Assembly (NCBI GenBank): GCA_025054835.1
Contig: JANWZQ010000148.1
Location: forward strand, 1 to 63,521
DNA: 63,521 bases
Origin: Chthonomonadaceae bacterium
Lineage (GTDB): Bacteria > Armatimonadota > Chthonomonadetes > Chthonomonadales > Chthonomonadaceae
Direction of reading: 5' to 3'
Below, piece after piece: positions 46,559-56,388 of this stretch. The notes below the pieces were generated by a model that did not search any database, had not been told where the DNA came from, and worked only from the letters and a program-made list of their open reading frames with translations. The position numbers and the translations under genes were made by a program. Every line of letters starts with the position of its first letter. The stretch's first letter is position 1.

Positions 46559-47526
46559 GTCGCCGGCTGTGCGCCCCTCCGCGGGGAAGCGCCATGTGCC
46601 TCCTGCTGATGGCGCATCTCGGCATGGTAGGGTTCGATGTGGATGTTGACCTCAATGGAGGGAAGCGTGGCGCGGATGTGATCCTCCAGCTCCTCGGAGA
46701 TTGCGTGTGCCTCCACCAGGGTGTGGCTATCGTCGATCTGCACATGCACATCCGCATGGCGATACGGACCGGACTTGCGCGTACGCAGTTTGTGGTAACC
46801 CAGCACGCGCGTATCGGCCTCCAGCAACGCCCGGATCCGCGCCTCTTCTTCCGGGGGCAGGCGCCTGTCCAGCAGCAGATGGTAGGAGTTGCGGGTCAAC
46901 CGGAATGCGGCGTGCAGGATAACAACGGAGATCAGCAGGGCCGTGATCGGGTCGAAATAAGTCTGCCCGGTGACCCGCACCAGCCCGAGACCGACGAAAA
47001 CACCCAGCGAGGTCAGCACATCCGCGCGCAGATGTTCCGCGTCGGCCAGCAACGCCTGTGAGTCCGTGGCGTATGCCACGCGGAACAGATAGCGCGACAT
47101 GCCGATGTTCACCACCACGGACACTGCCATGATGGCCATGCCCGCGTCAGGCATCAGAGAATGGTCGCCGGGCGCCCGCAGCTTTTCAATCGCCTCATAG
47201 ATGATGAAGGCCGCGGCCACAAAAATCAGCAGGGCTTCCGCCATGCCGGAAAGACTCTCGATCTTGCCGTGTCCATAGGGATGCTCCTCATCCGGTGGCT
47301 GATCCGAGAAACGTACCGAGAAGTAGGCAATCCCGGAAGCCAGCAGATCCGTGGCCGAGTGCAGGGCCTCGGAGAGCACACTCACCGAGCCTGTCCAGAG
47401 ACCAACACCCAGCTTCAACGCGACCAGCACGCTGTTGGAGACGATGGAAAGACGTGCGGCATGCGTCTTGTGCTGCTGCATCTGTGCCGTTGCGTGCTGG
47501 CGCGGCGCTTCTGTTTCCTTGCTCAT
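46534..47526 (-). CDS. Cation diffusion facilitator (CDF) family transporter
   Basis: A 330-residue membrane protein with six transmembrane segments. The family signature is SVSVLSEALHSATDLLASGI and the motif HPYGHGKIESL; an Asp pair in TM5 is expected in the region GVFVGLGLVRVTG. The C-terminal cytoplasmic domain is ferredoxin-like with HADVHVQIDDSHTLVEAHAI. Export of Zn2+, Fe2+ or Mn2+ is likely; the metal cannot be set from sequence alone. It overlaps the GspE gene tail to tail by 25 bp. Confidence 0.93.
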   Translation of the reverse strand: MSKETEAPRQHATAQMQQHKTHAARLSIVSNSVLVALKLGVGLWTGSVSVLSEALHSATDLLASGIAYFSVRFSDQPPDEEHPYGHGKIESLSGMAEALLIFVAAAFIIYEAIEKLRAPGDHSLMPDAGMAIMAVSVVVNIGMSRYLFRVAYATDSQALLADAEHLRADVLTSLGVFVGLGLVRVTGQTYFDPITALLISVVILHAAFRLTRNSYHLLLDRRLPPEEEARIRALLEADTRVLGYHKLRTRKSGPYRHADVHVQIDDSHTLVEAHAISEELEDHIRATLPSIEVNIHIEPYHAEMRHQQEAHGASPRRGAQPATQPTDMVE

Positions 47527-47838
47527 TCCTGCTTCAGCAAATCAACACCGGTGGCGCTCCGCCAACGATTGTAGCCGAATTCCGTCCGGGCAGGCAAGCC
47601 CGGCGAGCAGGCGTGTACGGGCAGACGATTGTCCCTCTGCTCTGACATCAGGAAGCAGGGAACATCCTGTGTGCGAAGCGCTCCCGCAGAATTATGCCAT
47701 GCGTGGCAACAGATCTCATGTTACGGCCGGCAAAAAATCCTCTGAAACCGGGCCGGGCTCTGTTACGTCAGGGGATACGAAGAGCGATGCCCGGCCGGCG
47801 CCGGTCGGGAGGTAAAGCGGAAGTCATGGAGAAACGGC
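47527..47838. other. 312-bp divergent intergenic region
   Basis: Between the leftward CDF gene and the rightward membrane protein gene. It is rich in GCCGGC and GGCCGG motifs that can pair in several ways (around 47727-47812), but no riboswitch, RNA gene or protein gene was recognised. Confidence 0.4.
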
Positions 47839-48765
47839 ATGTCCCACAACCCGTCTGACCCCGGAACGCTTCCGGGCAGCGACCATCCGGACGAGGCAGG
47901 CACTATCGCCATGCGCGATGGTGCGCCGGGCGGGCTCGATGCGGAGCAGGTGCTTCAGGTCCTGCGGGAGGAGGCCAGAAACTACCGTATCCAGCAGTCC
48001 GCACTCCGGGGCGTGCAGCTGGTGTTCCTGACGTTGATCGCGCTCCTGGTGGTGGCCTGTGTCAGCATCTGGCTCAAGAAAGGCCGCCTCGCGTTCGATG
48101 ACTTCAGCTACTTCTTCGTCTTCATTTCCCTGCTGGGCGGCATGGCCGCCGTAACCCCGCGCCACAAAGAGGCCGCCACCCGGATGGCACAGCTACAGGA
48201 CACCCGGGCGGTCGGCCTGCTGACGGAGACCCTGGAGACCAGCGATCGGGACCTGCGTCATGTGGTCCAGCAGGCTCTGCCCGGTCTGCTGCGCCGCCTG
48301 CAAGCTTCCGACGCGCATCTGCTGGACGCACACCAGCGGAAGATCCTGAACCGGTTGCTGCGCCGGGCACGTCAGGAGAAGAACACGGAACTCGCCCTGG
48401 CGGTACTCAAGGCCTACGAACAGGTCGGAGATGCGTCCGCTCTGCCAGAGGTCGAGCGCCTGGCGAGTGTACCGGACCCGAAAGATGCGCGGTTCCGGCA
48501 GGTGGTCGAAGCCGCGCGCGAGTGCCTGCCGTACCTGAAAGTCCGGGTCGAGCAAGAGCGCGCAAGCCAGACGTTACTGCGCGCGTCCAACCCTGCGCAC
48601 ACGGACAGGGCCGCATCAGACGCCCTGCTCCGCCCCGCGCAGGAGGCAGGAGCAACGCTCCCGGAAGAGCTCCTGCGCGCCACCGATGCACAGGTCCCCC
48701 ACCATGCTGTGCCCTCTTCGGACACCACGACGCTGATCCAGCGTGCTGGAAACAACACTCCGTAA
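47839..48765 (+). CDS. Membrane protein with C-terminal HEAT-like helical repeats
   Basis: A 308-residue protein of unknown function. Two transmembrane helices are visible, GVQLVFLTLIALLVVACVSI and FSYFFVFISLLGGMAAV. From about residue 110 the sequence is a helical repeat array of the HEAT or PBS-lyase type (TRAVGLLTETLETSDRDLRH, LALAVLKAYEQVGDASAL, and so on). The tail is disordered. This pattern, a two-span anchor with a cytoplasmic HEAT array, is known in Armatimonadota and Planctomycetes without an assigned function. No co-transcribed neighbour is apparent. Confidence 0.8.
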   Translation: MSHNPSDPGTLPGSDHPDEAGTIAMRDGAPGGLDAEQVLQVLREEARNYRIQQSALRGVQLVFLTLIALLVVACVSIWLKKGRLAFDDFSYFFVFISLLGGMAAVTPRHKEAATRMAQLQDTRAVGLLTETLETSDRDLRHVVQQALPGLLRRLQASDAHLLDAHQRKILNRLLRRARQEKNTELALAVLKAYEQVGDASALPEVERLASVPDPKDARFRQVVEAARECLPYLKVRVEQERASQTLLRASNPAHTDRAASDALLRPAQEAGATLPEELLRATDAQVPHHAVPSSDTTTLIQRAGNNTP

Positions 48766-49071
48766 CCTCTCCCGGGCACAACTTGTCCTGAACTGGTAGC
48801 CAGAGTGCGTTCGATGCGCCATCGCAGGACCGTCTCTCCGGTAAGGAACTGCTCCCGATAGACGTTGCGTGTGTTTCTGCTCAACCCTCTACCTTCCGCA
48901 TCCCCGCTAAAGAAACAGGGCCAGACTGCCAAATATTGTCCGGCAATGATACATGGACTGCATTCCCGGGAAGCTCCAGCAAGTATCCGTGCGCTTCCTG
49001 AAAACTGGACAAAGCAGTCCCGAAATATGCTTTCTTGCGGGGAAGATCACCGCCTCGCATGGAGGGAGTAA
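48766..49071. other. 306-bp region upstream of the chemoreceptor gene
   Basis: No gene is recognised. It contains the 5' region of the chemoreceptor gene, which has a GGAGGGAG ribosome site immediately before ATG 49072. A few AT-richer patches near 48930-48950 and 49020-49030 could host a promoter, but none fits the consensus well. Confidence 0.4.
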
Positions 49072-51045
49072 ATGGCAACAGGTACAGGCACGTTTTCGAT
49101 CCTGGAAGCCCGTAAACGGCAGGATGCCTTTTTCGCACGCCTGCTGTGGGCACACTTTGCGCTGTCGCTGGCTCTGGCGTTCTGGTACCGTACTTTCCCG
49201 GAAGCACTGGTGATCGGGTTACCGGCGGCACTGGTGCCCGCGTTTCTGGCTCGAACGCGCCCCGGAGAACGGATCACGCGCTGTAGCGTGGGGGCCGCAC
49301 TCATGATCTACTCCGCGCTCTACATCCACCAGACACACGGCCTGACCGAGATGCACTTCCATGTGTTCGCCTCGCTGGCCTTTCTGCTGGCCTACCGCGA
49401 CTGGCACTGTGTGGTTACCGCGGCCGGAGTAATCGCCGTGCAACACCTGAGCTTTGGAGTGCTGCAGGCCTCGGGCGCGCCCGTGTTCATCTACTCCACT
49501 GGCCTGCACTGGCTCACACTGACGCTGATCCACGCCGCCTTCGTCGTCTTCGAGAGTACCATTCTGGTCTACCTGAGCCTCGTTGGCCTGCGCGAGTGGC
49601 AGCAAGCCGAGGAGCTGGGCCAGTTCCGTGCCGCTCTGGGAAACAGCCGTCTGATGGACAACGACCTCACGTTCCGCATGGAATGGCCGGACAACTCCCC
49701 GCTGGCGCCAACCGCGGCCTCCATCAACGCGCTCGCAGAGCGCTTGCAGACCGGGATTGCTGCCGCCAAGTCCGATGCATCGCGGATTGCCGGGCAGGCT
49801 GCAGAAGCACAGGAGAGCACAGAGCGGGTGTTGCACGGCAGCGAAAGTGTGCTGGCCTCTACCCGGGATGTGAGCGCGGCCATCACATCGCAGGCCGAAC
49901 AGTCCACACAGGTTGCTGCCCGAATGAACGAGACTGCAGAACTGACGCGCCAGCTGGTAGAAAACATCGAACGTCAGATGCAGGTGATCCATGCCATGGA
50001 ACAGGCCATTGCGGATCAGCGGGAACGCACTGCCGCAGTAGTGCTTGCCAGCACGGAACAGGCGAATGCTACGCGTGAGACGCAGACGGCCGCAGAGGAG
50101 GCCATCCGGGTTGCCAGACTGGTGGCGGAAGCGGCACAGCAGGCCGAACGCACAGCGCAAATCGCCAATGAGGAAGCCGCACGGGGCCGGGAGGAGCTGG
50201 CCTGCGCCGTGGAAGAGGTCGCGCAGAAGGTCGATCGCCTCGGTGCGCGCTCGCAGGATGTGGGCGAAATTCTCAAGACCATCGAGCAAATCGCCGAGCA
50301 GACCAACCTGCTCGCCCTCAACGCCGCCATCGAGGCCGCGCGCGCCGGAGAGCACGGCAAGGGCTTTGCCGTGGTAGCCGATGAGGTGCGCAAACTCGCC
50401 GAGCGCGCTGCAGAGGCCACCCGACGCATCGGAGGACTGGTGCAGGAAATGACCCTGGAGATCCAGCAGGCTCTGGAAGCGATGCGCGGCGAGAATGGCC
50501 AGAACGGCCTCAGCGACCGAACCAGTGCGGTACTGGATCGGGTGGAAGGAGCGTTCCGGGACGTACTGCAGGAATTCCTGCAGGTGCAACAGACTGTAAC
50601 GCGGGTACAGGAGGCTGGACAGAAGTCGGCAGAGCTGGCGGCGCGCATCGCCGTGCTCGCCAGCCAGAATCAGGAAGCGGCGCAACAGAGCGATGCCATG
50701 AACCAGGCACTGGTACAGCACCTCGAAGTTCTGCAACAGCGACTCGCCAGCCAGTCAAAAGCAGCCGCGGCAACAGCCGATCAGACACAGGCCGTCAACG
50801 ACGCCATGCACCATATCGCTGCGACCGGCCAGCAGATCACCGCGGCCGTGGGAGAAGTCGAGTGCGCCGCCAGAGCGCAGGTGACCACCTTGCAGGCGAT
50901 GGCAGAACAGATTGCCCGGATGGCCCGTGTGGCCATGCAGGTGCAACAGTCCATGGCACGCTTCCGCACCGAAGCCATGGAGGCGCCTGCGTCTGAAGAC
51001 ACGCCAGCCGCGGCAGATCCGCGGGAGATGCGAGCCGCAGCATGA
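49072..51045 (+). CDS. Methyl-accepting chemotaxis protein with six-TM histidine-rich sensor
   Basis: A 657-residue chemoreceptor. Residues about 20-180 form six membrane segments rather than a periplasmic sensor; they include [20 protein letters not shown] then [20 protein letters not shown], with histidines placed in or near the membrane. A long coiled-coil region follows (from about 190), then the hairpin tip [18 protein letters not shown] with [15 protein letters not shown]. There is no HAMP domain evident. The His-rich membrane part suggests binding of a metal, heme or quinone, a type seen in Proteobacterial receptors with the same YRDW pattern. Its stop overlaps the next gene's ATG by four bases. 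Confidence 0.93.
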   Translation: MATGTGTFSILEARKRQDAFFARLLWAHFALSLALAFWYRTFPEALVIGLPAALVPAFLARTRPGERITRCSVGAALMIYSALYIHQTHGLTEMHFHVFASLAFLLAYRDWHCVVTAAGVIAVQHLSFGVLQASGAPVFIYSTGLHWLTLTLIHAAFVVFESTILVYLSLVGLREWQQAEELGQFRAALGNSRLMDNDLTFRMEWPDNSPLAPTAASINALAERLQTGIAAAKSDASRIAGQAAEAQESTERVLHGSESVLASTRDVSAAITSQAEQSTQVAARMNETAELTRQLVENIERQMQVIHAMEQAIADQRERTAAVVLASTEQANATRETQTAAEEAIRVARLVAEAAQQAERTAQIANEEAARGREELACAVEEVAQKVDRLGARSQDVGEILKTIEQIAEQTNLLALNAAIEAARAGEHGKGFAVVADEVRKLAERAAEATRRIGGLVQEMTLEIQQALEAMRGENGQNGLSDRTSAVLDRVEGAFRDVLQEFLQVQQTVTRVQEAGQKSAELAARIAVLASQNQEAAQQSDAMNQALVQHLEVLQQRLASQSKAAAATADQTQAVNDAMHHIAATGQQITAAVGEVECAARAQVTTLQAMAEQIARMARVAMQVQQSMARFRTEAMEAPASEDTPAAADPREMRAAA

Positions 51046-51677
51046 AGCAACAATCCTTCCCGGTAGTACCGGCTATTGTACTGGCCTGGGGAGCGGTAAC
51101 GATCGGGGCGTTCTGGCATATGGTGGCACGGTACCTGCGGCCCGTAGAACCGCCCGCAGGTGCCGCGACCCTGTATCCGGAACAGGCTCCCCGGTCGCCA
51201 GTCACAGTGCTGCATACAGATCAGGGGCCGGTCTCCCTGCGTGGCCCCATGCCCGTCACCCTGCTCAACTTCTGGTCGCCAGACTGTCCCTGTTCTCGCT
51301 TCATGGAAGGCCACGTGCGCCGGCTGGTAGCCACACACGCAGAACAGGTGCGTTTCATCACAGTCGTGGAGGGTAATCCGGGATCAGAGGCCGACACCCT
51401 GATCGAGAAATGGCGACAGCGGGGCATTTCAGCACCCGCCGCCACCGATCCTGACGGCGCAATCGCACGCGCCTTCGGTGTATGGGCTGCGCCGGCGGCC
51501 GTGGTGCTGGACGTGCGCGGGCGTGTGGTTTTCGTGGGCGCGTACAACGCCGCACGTTACTGCGATGACCCGCGCACCGCCTTCGCCGCGCAGGCGCTCA
51601 ACGCAGTGCTGCACGGCGAGCAGGTGCCTCGCCCCCGCACACCTTTCTACGGCTGTCAGGTCCTGCCGGCACGTTGA
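51042..51677 (+). CDS. Membrane-anchored thioredoxin-fold protein (redoxin-like)
   Basis: A 211-residue protein with one N-terminal membrane segment (about 10-28) and a thioredoxin fold outside the membrane. The active-site region reads [11 protein letters not shown], a CPC pattern in place of CxxC, as in the DUF6436-like redoxins; the cis-Pro region is [19 protein letters not shown] tail adds another Cys. Expression is coupled to the chemoreceptor gene by an ATGA overlap, so the two may form a redox- or metal-responsive pair. No heme or copper maturation gene is nearby. Confidence 0.85.
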   Translation: MKQQSFPVVPAIVLAWGAVTIGAFWHMVARYLRPVEPPAGAATLYPEQAPRSPVTVLHTDQGPVSLRGPMPVTLLNFWSPDCPCSRFMEGHVRRLVATHAEQVRFITVVEGNPGSEADTLIEKWRQRGISAPAATDPDGAIARAFGVWAAPAAVVLDVRGRVVFVGAYNAARYCDDPRTAFAAQALNAVLHGEQVPRPRTPFYGCQVLPAR

Positions 51678-51689
51678 GAAATGCACACG

Positions 51690-52643
51690 CTACAGAGGGC
51701 CGGGGCCGTACCGCTGCAGATCCTCCCGGAGCTTGAGCACGGCAAGATCCTTGGCCTTCGACTCCAGCATCACATCAAAGGGCCGCAGACCGGCGGCGCG
51801 CTCCATGAAGTAGAGGAACTCGAACGGATTGATGTAGTCCGCATGCAGACGCAGGTCCGGCGCAGCACCGTAGTGTTGCATCGCGCTCGCCTTACCGCTG
51901 CGGCGCGCTCCCTGCATCGACTCGGTGCGTGGCGAGCTGTAGTGGATCTTGGGAATAACTCCTGCAGGCCAGGTGTCCAGAGCGCCCGCAAGCGCATCCC
52001 GTAGAGACAGGCGTTTCTCCACCGGGTTGTTGCACAGGTGGTGCAGATTGTCAAACACCACACGAATGCCGCACAGACGGTGGACCTCCAGCGTATCGGC
52101 CACACAGTAGATGGTATCGTCATTCTCCACCACTAGACGGCGGCGCGTCACCTCCGGCAGGCAGGCGTACCGTCGCGCAAACCGCTCTATCCCTGCCGTC
52201 TTGTTCCCGTAAGCCCCGCCAACATGCGTCACCACAACGGCTTCAGGGCCCAGACCCATCGCCTCCAGGATCTGCGCCTGCGCGTTCAGCTCACGGATCG
52301 ACTTCTCCGCTACCGTCTCATCCTCCGCATTGAGCACCACATACTGTGACGGGTGAAACGAGAGCCGGAGATCATACTGCCGGGCCTTCGCGCCAAGCAC
52401 GGCCAGTTCCTCCAGACTCTCCTCGATCTGCTGATGGAACTGCGGCAACTCCGGGTGAGTCAGGTAGGGCGCAATGTCGCTGCTCATGCGATACATGCGG
52501 ATGTCAACCCGGTCCAGATACTCGAACACCCGATGCAACAGGGCGATGCTATGACGCAGATGCGGCCCGCTCTGCCAGCGCCGCGTATCACACTCTTTGA
52601 GACCACCCTCTCCCAGCACCTTGACAGCAAATCCAATGCGCAT
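51690..52643 (-). CDS. uvsE: UV DNA damage endonuclease
   Basis: A 317-residue UVDE of the TIM-barrel AP-endonuclease type. It nicks DNA 5' to UV photoproducts in an alternative to NER. Metal ligand motifs are present: SFHPSQYVVL, VVVTHVGGAYGNK, LVVENDDTIY (Glu), VVFDNLHHLCNN (Asp, His, His), KIHYSSPR and LHADYINP. The start ATG at 52643 gives the family's usual N-terminus, MRIGFAVKVLG. It is convergent with the redoxin gene with 12 bp between. Confidence 0.96.
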   Translation of the reverse strand: MRIGFAVKVLGEGGLKECDTRRWQSGPHLRHSIALLHRVFEYLDRVDIRMYRMSSDIAPYLTHPELPQFHQQIEESLEELAVLGAKARQYDLRLSFHPSQYVVLNAEDETVAEKSIRELNAQAQILEAMGLGPEAVVVTHVGGAYGNKTAGIERFARRYACLPEVTRRRLVVENDDTIYCVADTLEVHRLCGIRVVFDNLHHLCNNPVEKRLSLRDALAGALDTWPAGVIPKIHYSSPRTESMQGARRSGKASAMQHYGAAPDLRLHADYINPFEFLYFMERAAGLRPFDVMLESKAKDLAVLKLREDLQRYGPGPL

Positions 52644-52792
52644 GCGTCCTGCCCTGTACCTCTGATCTGCCCCTTCCTACGCACGGACACGCGGTTTTCA
52701 TGCAGAAATCGCCGAAACAGAGCCCGATGCAGCGCGTCTATCATGCGGCCTGTCCGAGGCGCCAGACAGTGGTGAAGAGAGGAGGCAGAGTG

Positions 52793-53386
52793 ATGTGCTG
52801 GTTAAAAACCCGTGCCGGAGCACAACATGCTCCACGGTACGCGGTACTGGTAACGCTGGGGATGGCGCTCATCTGCGGAGGGAACACCGGAGCCGCCGCC
52901 CGGGAAGCCCCCCGCGCCACCCTGGCAGACACCCCACCGGAACGCGACGTCCGTAACCGCATCTGGCTCTATCTCGAAGACCAGACGCAACAGGAGACAC
53001 GGGAGCTGGAGCAACGACGCAGAGAACTGCAAGACCGCCTGAACGCGTTGCGCAATCGAGCGCGCGATCCGGCGTACGAAGAGGCCATGAAAATCGCGCA
53101 GGAAGCCCTGCAACTGGCGCAGAAAGCGTTGGAAGAGGCCGTCTCCCGGTATCCCGGACAACCGCGCTTCTTCTACTTCTATCGCGACGGCAGAGAGTTC
53201 CGATGGGACGAACGCACCCGGCAGGATCTGCAGCAGTGGCAGCGGGAGTTGCGAGAAAAGCTGCGCGAGTGGCTGCGCCGGCCGGGGAACCTCGATCCCC
53301 GGGAACGCACAGAACCCGATCGCTCCGACAGAGACAGACGCTCCCGGCCGCAGAAATCCGGCTCATCCGGGAAACTGTACGCCTGA
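52793..53386 (+). CDS. Exported coiled-coil protein of unknown function
   Basis: A 197-residue protein with a signal sequence (MCWLKTRAGAQHAPRYAVLV then TLGMALICGG). The ATG at 52793 follows AGGAGG. The mature part has a long charged helical region (RNRIWLYLEDQTQQETRELE, QRRRELQDRLNALRNRA) and a second, RQDLQQWQRELREKLREWL, so it is probably a coiled coil or a helical rod. The tail is rich in Arg, Asp and Ser. No family is recognised; similar small exported helical proteins are common in Armatimonadota. Confidence 0.75.
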   Translation: MCWLKTRAGAQHAPRYAVLVTLGMALICGGNTGAAAREAPRATLADTPPERDVRNRIWLYLEDQTQQETRELEQRRRELQDRLNALRNRARDPAYEEAMKIAQEALQLAQKALEEAVSRYPGQPRFFYFYRDGREFRWDERTRQDLQQWQRELREKLREWLRRPGNLDPRERTEPDRSDRDRRSRPQKSGSSGKLYA

Positions 53387-53501
53387 AGCGTTCAGCAGGA
53401 TCCCCGGCAGACCGTGAAGCAACCCGGCATGGCAAAGACCCTGCGGTGACTGTCCGGGCGTTCAGTGGCGGCTGTGCCGGGCCCGCACGGAGCCACAACT
53501 G

Positions 53502-54248
53502 ATGAATGCACCGGAGCGCCTGCACTTCATCTGGCAGGGACTGCTGGATGTGATCTACCCGCCCGTCTGTCTGATCTGCGGCGAGCGCCCACGCGAACCG
53601 TTCTGCGAGGCCTGCCGCAGCGCCATCCAGCCCCTGTCCCCGCCATTCTGCCCGCGTTGTGGCTCGGCGGCGGTACCGTCCGGTCAGAAAATCTGTGCCG
53701 CCTGCGAGGCTGGAGGAGAACCCCCTTTCCAGTGGTTGCAGGCAGCAGGGCAGTACGCAGGACCGTTGCGCGAGGCGATCCATCTGCTCAAGTACCGTGG
53801 CAAAACGGCGCTGGCCGAGCCTCTCGGGCAGATGCTCATCGCATCCTGCCTGTCTCCCGGCTCCCGGTTGCATGCTATCGCCGGACTGGCAGGCTTCAAC
53901 CGTGTGGTCCCGGTGCCCCTGCACCCCGCACGATGGCGCCAGCGCGGATTCAACCAGTCCGAATTGCTGGCGCGTGTGGTGATGCAGGAACGCGGGTGGC
54001 CGGTAGACACAATCGGGTTGCGCCGGACACGGCGCACCACCCCGCAGGTCGGACTCTCGGCCGGCCAGCGGGCTGCCAACGTGCAGGGCGCGTTCGCCCC
54101 GCGCACCCCGAACCACTTCGCCGGACAGTCCGTGCTCCTGATCGATGACGTGCTGACCACCACCGCCACCGTACGGGAAGCGGCACGCGCACTGCGCGAG
54201 GCCGGGGCCACCCGGGTCTGCGTGGCCGCCCTGGCGCAGGACCTCTGA
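53502..54248 (+). CDS. comF: ComF family phosphoribosyltransferase-like protein
   Basis: A 248-residue ComF. The N-terminal double zinc finger has CLICGERPREPFCEAC and CPRCGSAAVPSGQKICAAC. The PRTase domain has the PRPP loop VLLIDDVLTTTATVREAA and KYRGKTALAEPLG. ComF proteins are linked to DNA uptake in competent bacteria and to other purine- or pyrimidine-like functions in others; no com genes lie here. It overlaps no neighbour; the next gene is convergent at 21 bp. Confidence 0.93.
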   Translation: MNAPERLHFIWQGLLDVIYPPVCLICGERPREPFCEACRSAIQPLSPPFCPRCGSAAVPSGQKICAACEAGGEPPFQWLQAAGQYAGPLREAIHLLKYRGKTALAEPLGQMLIASCLSPGSRLHAIAGLAGFNRVVPVPLHPARWRQRGFNQSELLARVVMQERGWPVDTIGLRRTRRTTPQVGLSAGQRAANVQGAFAPRTPNHFAGQSVLLIDDVLTTTATVREAARALREAGATRVCVAALAQDL

Positions 54249-54269
54249 GCCACCCGGATGCGCCCGCTG

Positions 54270-55169
54270 CTAGCGGTTCTCCAGCAGGCCTCGCTGGCGC
54301 ATCCAGCTGGCGCAGAGCAGAGGCCATGTGCCCACCGGTGTGTTCTTCGCCCCGAGCCCGAAGCCGTGCGGGCCGGTCTCATACAGATGAAACTCCACGG
54401 GAACGCCGTGCTTGCGGCAGGCCTGCACGAACATCAGGCTATTCTCAAAAGGCACCACCCGATCCTCTACCGAGTGCACCAGAAACGTCGGCGGGGTCCG
54501 ATCGGTCACCTGGCGCTCGAGACTCAGCGCCTCGATCTGTTGCGCGCCCGGCGCGTCGCCCAGAAGGTTCTGACGCGACCCCCGGTGCGTGAACGGGTCG
54601 CTCATGGTGATAACCGGATAGATGAGAACCGCAAAATCCGGCCGGGAACTCTGGCGATCTACCGGGTCCGGCGCAGTCGGGTTACCGGGCGTGAAGCGGG
54701 TAGCCGCCGTTGCAGCCAGGTGCCCCCCCGCGGAAAAGCCCATCACGCCCACACGTCCCGGATCGATCTGCCACTCTGCTGCCCGGGACCGAACCAGTCG
54801 GATTGCACGCAACACGTCATCCTGCATTGCCGGATGCCGGTAGCGTGGCCCGAGCCGATACTTCAACACCACGCCGGTCACACCCAGCGTGGTAAGCCAC
54901 TCGGCAACCGGACGCCCCTCATGAGGCGCAAGGATCCCGTAACCCCCACCGGGGCAGATCACTACCGCCGTCCCGTTCGACTGCCGCGCCGCCGGGCGAT
55001 AAACGGTGATCTCCGGGACGTCCTCCGGAGTCTCCCCCGGAGCCCCGGGCGCGCCGTGCGGCCAGAGCCGCACCGTCTCCGGCTGTTGCCGCGCCGTCGC
55101 CAGCAGAGCCAGCGCGCCGATCAGAACTCCGGAGCACAGCAACGACATAATAACCGTGCGTTTTTCCAC
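54270..55169 (-). CDS. Secreted alpha/beta hydrolase (esterase/lipase, BD-FAE-like)
   Basis: A 299-residue hydrolase. The start is GTG 55169 after GGGAGG; the next in-frame ATG is 55148. A signal or membrane segment follows (MSLLCSGVLIGALALLAT). The nucleophile elbow GFSAGGH gives the Ser, the oxyanion region is VVICPGGGYGILAPHEG and the Asp/His are in VHSVEDRVVPF and GPHGFGLG. The pattern HGAPGAPGETPEDVP and YRPAARQSN is the BD-FAE or carboxylesterase type, known on plant polysaccharides. Its ribosome site overlaps the end of the purQ region, and both are leftward. Confidence 0.93.
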   Translation of the reverse strand: MEKRTVIMSLLCSGVLIGALALLATARQQPETVRLWPHGAPGAPGETPEDVPEITVYRPAARQSNGTAVVICPGGGYGILAPHEGRPVAEWLTTLGVTGVVLKYRLGPRYRHPAMQDDVLRAIRLVRSRAAEWQIDPGRVGVMGFSAGGHLAATAATRFTPGNPTAPDPVDRQSSRPDFAVLIYPVITMSDPFTHRGSRQNLLGDAPGAQQIEALSLERQVTDRTPPTFLVHSVEDRVVPFENSLMFVQACRKHGVPVEFHLYETGPHGFGLGAKNTPVGTWPLLCASWMRQRGLLENR

Positions 55170-55188
55170 GTCACGTCCTCCCTGCATC

Positions 55189-55941
55189 TCACGCCACAGC
55201 CACCGCCGACAGAACAAGCGACTCAAACACGCCCCGACCGTCGGCGGAACCCAGGATCTTCTCGCTGGCGCGCTCCGGATGCGGCATCATACCCAGCACA
55301 TTGAAGCGTGCGTTGGCGACGCCCGCAATGGAACCCATAGATCCGTTGGGATTGCTCTCCGGAGTGAGCTCCCCGCGCGCGTTCACATAGCGAAAGAGAA
55401 CCCGCCGCTGCGCCTCCAGCTCCTGCAACGTTGCCTCATCGCATACGTAGCGCCCCTCCCCGTGCGCGATCGGAATGCGCAGTACCTGCCCCTCCGAATA
55501 AGCACAGGTAAAAGGAGTATCGGCATTCTCCACCCGCAACGACACGTACTTGCAGAGGAAGCGACAGCTGGTGTTGCGTACCAGAGCGCCCGGCAGCAGA
55601 TGCGCCTCACACAGGATCTGGAAACCGTTGCAGATGCCCAGCACGGGCTTCCCGCGCTCCGCATGCGCGCGCACAGCATCCATGATCGGCGCAAACCGCG
55701 CCACCGCGCCCGTGCGCAGATAGTCGCCATAAGAGAAACCGCCGGGCAGAACCACTACATCAAAACCCTGCAGATCCCTCTCCCGGTGCCAGACATACTC
55801 TGCCGGACGGCCCAGCACGTTGCGGATCACATGCAACGCGTCCTGATCACAATTAGACCCGGGAAAGCGGATCACCGCAAACTTCGGCCCGCGGCGGACT
55901 GCCGGGCCGCTACCACGGCCAGACGTTCCCTGCGCACTCAT
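55189..55941 (-). CDS. purQ: Phosphoribosylformylglycinamidine synthase subunit PurQ (glutamine amidotransferase)
   Basis: A 250-residue class I glutamine amidotransferase that supplies ammonia to PurL for FGAM formation. The nucleophile Cys is in [19 protein letters not shown], and the catalytic His/Glu are in [10 protein letters not shown]. The family's [16 protein letters not shown] begins at about residue 22, so the start at 55941 carries a short extension; it overlaps the purS stop by four bases (ATGA), which supports that start. The synthase subunit PurL is not in this window. Confidence 0.96.
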   Translation of the reverse strand: MSAQGTSGRGSGPAVRRGPKFAVIRFPGSNCDQDALHVIRNVLGRPAEYVWHRERDLQGFDVVVLPGGFSYGDYLRTGAVARFAPIMDAVRAHAERGKPVLGICNGFQILCEAHLLPGALVRNTSCRFLCKYVSLRVENADTPFTCAYSEGQVLRIPIAHGEGRYVCDEATLQELEAQRRVLFRYVNARGELTPESNPNGSMGSIAGVANARFNVLGMMPHPERASEKILGSADGRGVFESLVLSAVAVA

Positions 55942-56183
55942 GAAATCACCTCAAAGTGATAATCCTCGATCACCGGGTTGGCCAGCAAACGCTCGCACAT
56001 CTCGCGAACGCGAGCGGCCACGTCCCCGTTGGCCTCCTCATTCAGATCCAGTTCCAGATACTTGCCGATACGCACCCGCCCGACCTCGGTGTACCCCAGA
56101 GAATGCAACGCGTCCTGCACCACACGCCCCTGCGCGTCCAGCAGGCTCGGCTTCAACGTGACCACCACGCGAACCTGTGTCAT
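55938..56183 (-). CDS. purS: Phosphoribosylformylglycinamidine synthase subunit PurS
   Basis: An 81-residue PurS, the small bridging subunit of the PurSQL complex. The family's [20 protein letters not shown] and [18 protein letters not shown] are clear, and the length is usual. It is directly followed by purQ with an ATGA overlap. The complex is completed by PurL, which must be elsewhere on the chromosome. Confidence 0.96.
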   Translation of the reverse strand: MTQVRVVVTLKPSLLDAQGRVVQDALHSLGYTEVGRVRIGKYLELDLNEEANGDVAARVREMCERLLANPVIEDYHFEVIS

Positions 56184-56315
56184 CTGTGCTCCTTATCTCC
56201 CCTCATGCGCGTGTTCCAGGCACGCGCTCCACGTTCATCGTACCTCAACCGCGTGCCCGCGTCCATGCCCCACAATCCAGCAGACACAACAACCCCCTTT
56301 TTCTTCCAGAAACAG

Positions 56316-56344
56316 TTGACAGATCGCACACAATATAGTATACA
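56316..56344 (+). promoter_or_regulatory. Strong sigma-70 promoter of the sigma-region-4-like gene
   Basis: A perfect TTGACA -35 (56316-56321), a 17-bp spacer and TATACA (56339-56344). Predicted start about 56351, giving a leader of about 38 bases with a GGAGG ribosome site. Confidence 0.9.
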
Positions 56345-56388
56345 TTTGTTTGCTGTATTCCCACTCCTGTTCTCCCCGGAGGTATCCC

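Noticed and set aside
47727-47812. Possible riboswitch in the GC-rich leader before the HEAT-like gene
   Set aside because: Several GCCGGC segments can pair, but none of the known riboswitch cores was found.
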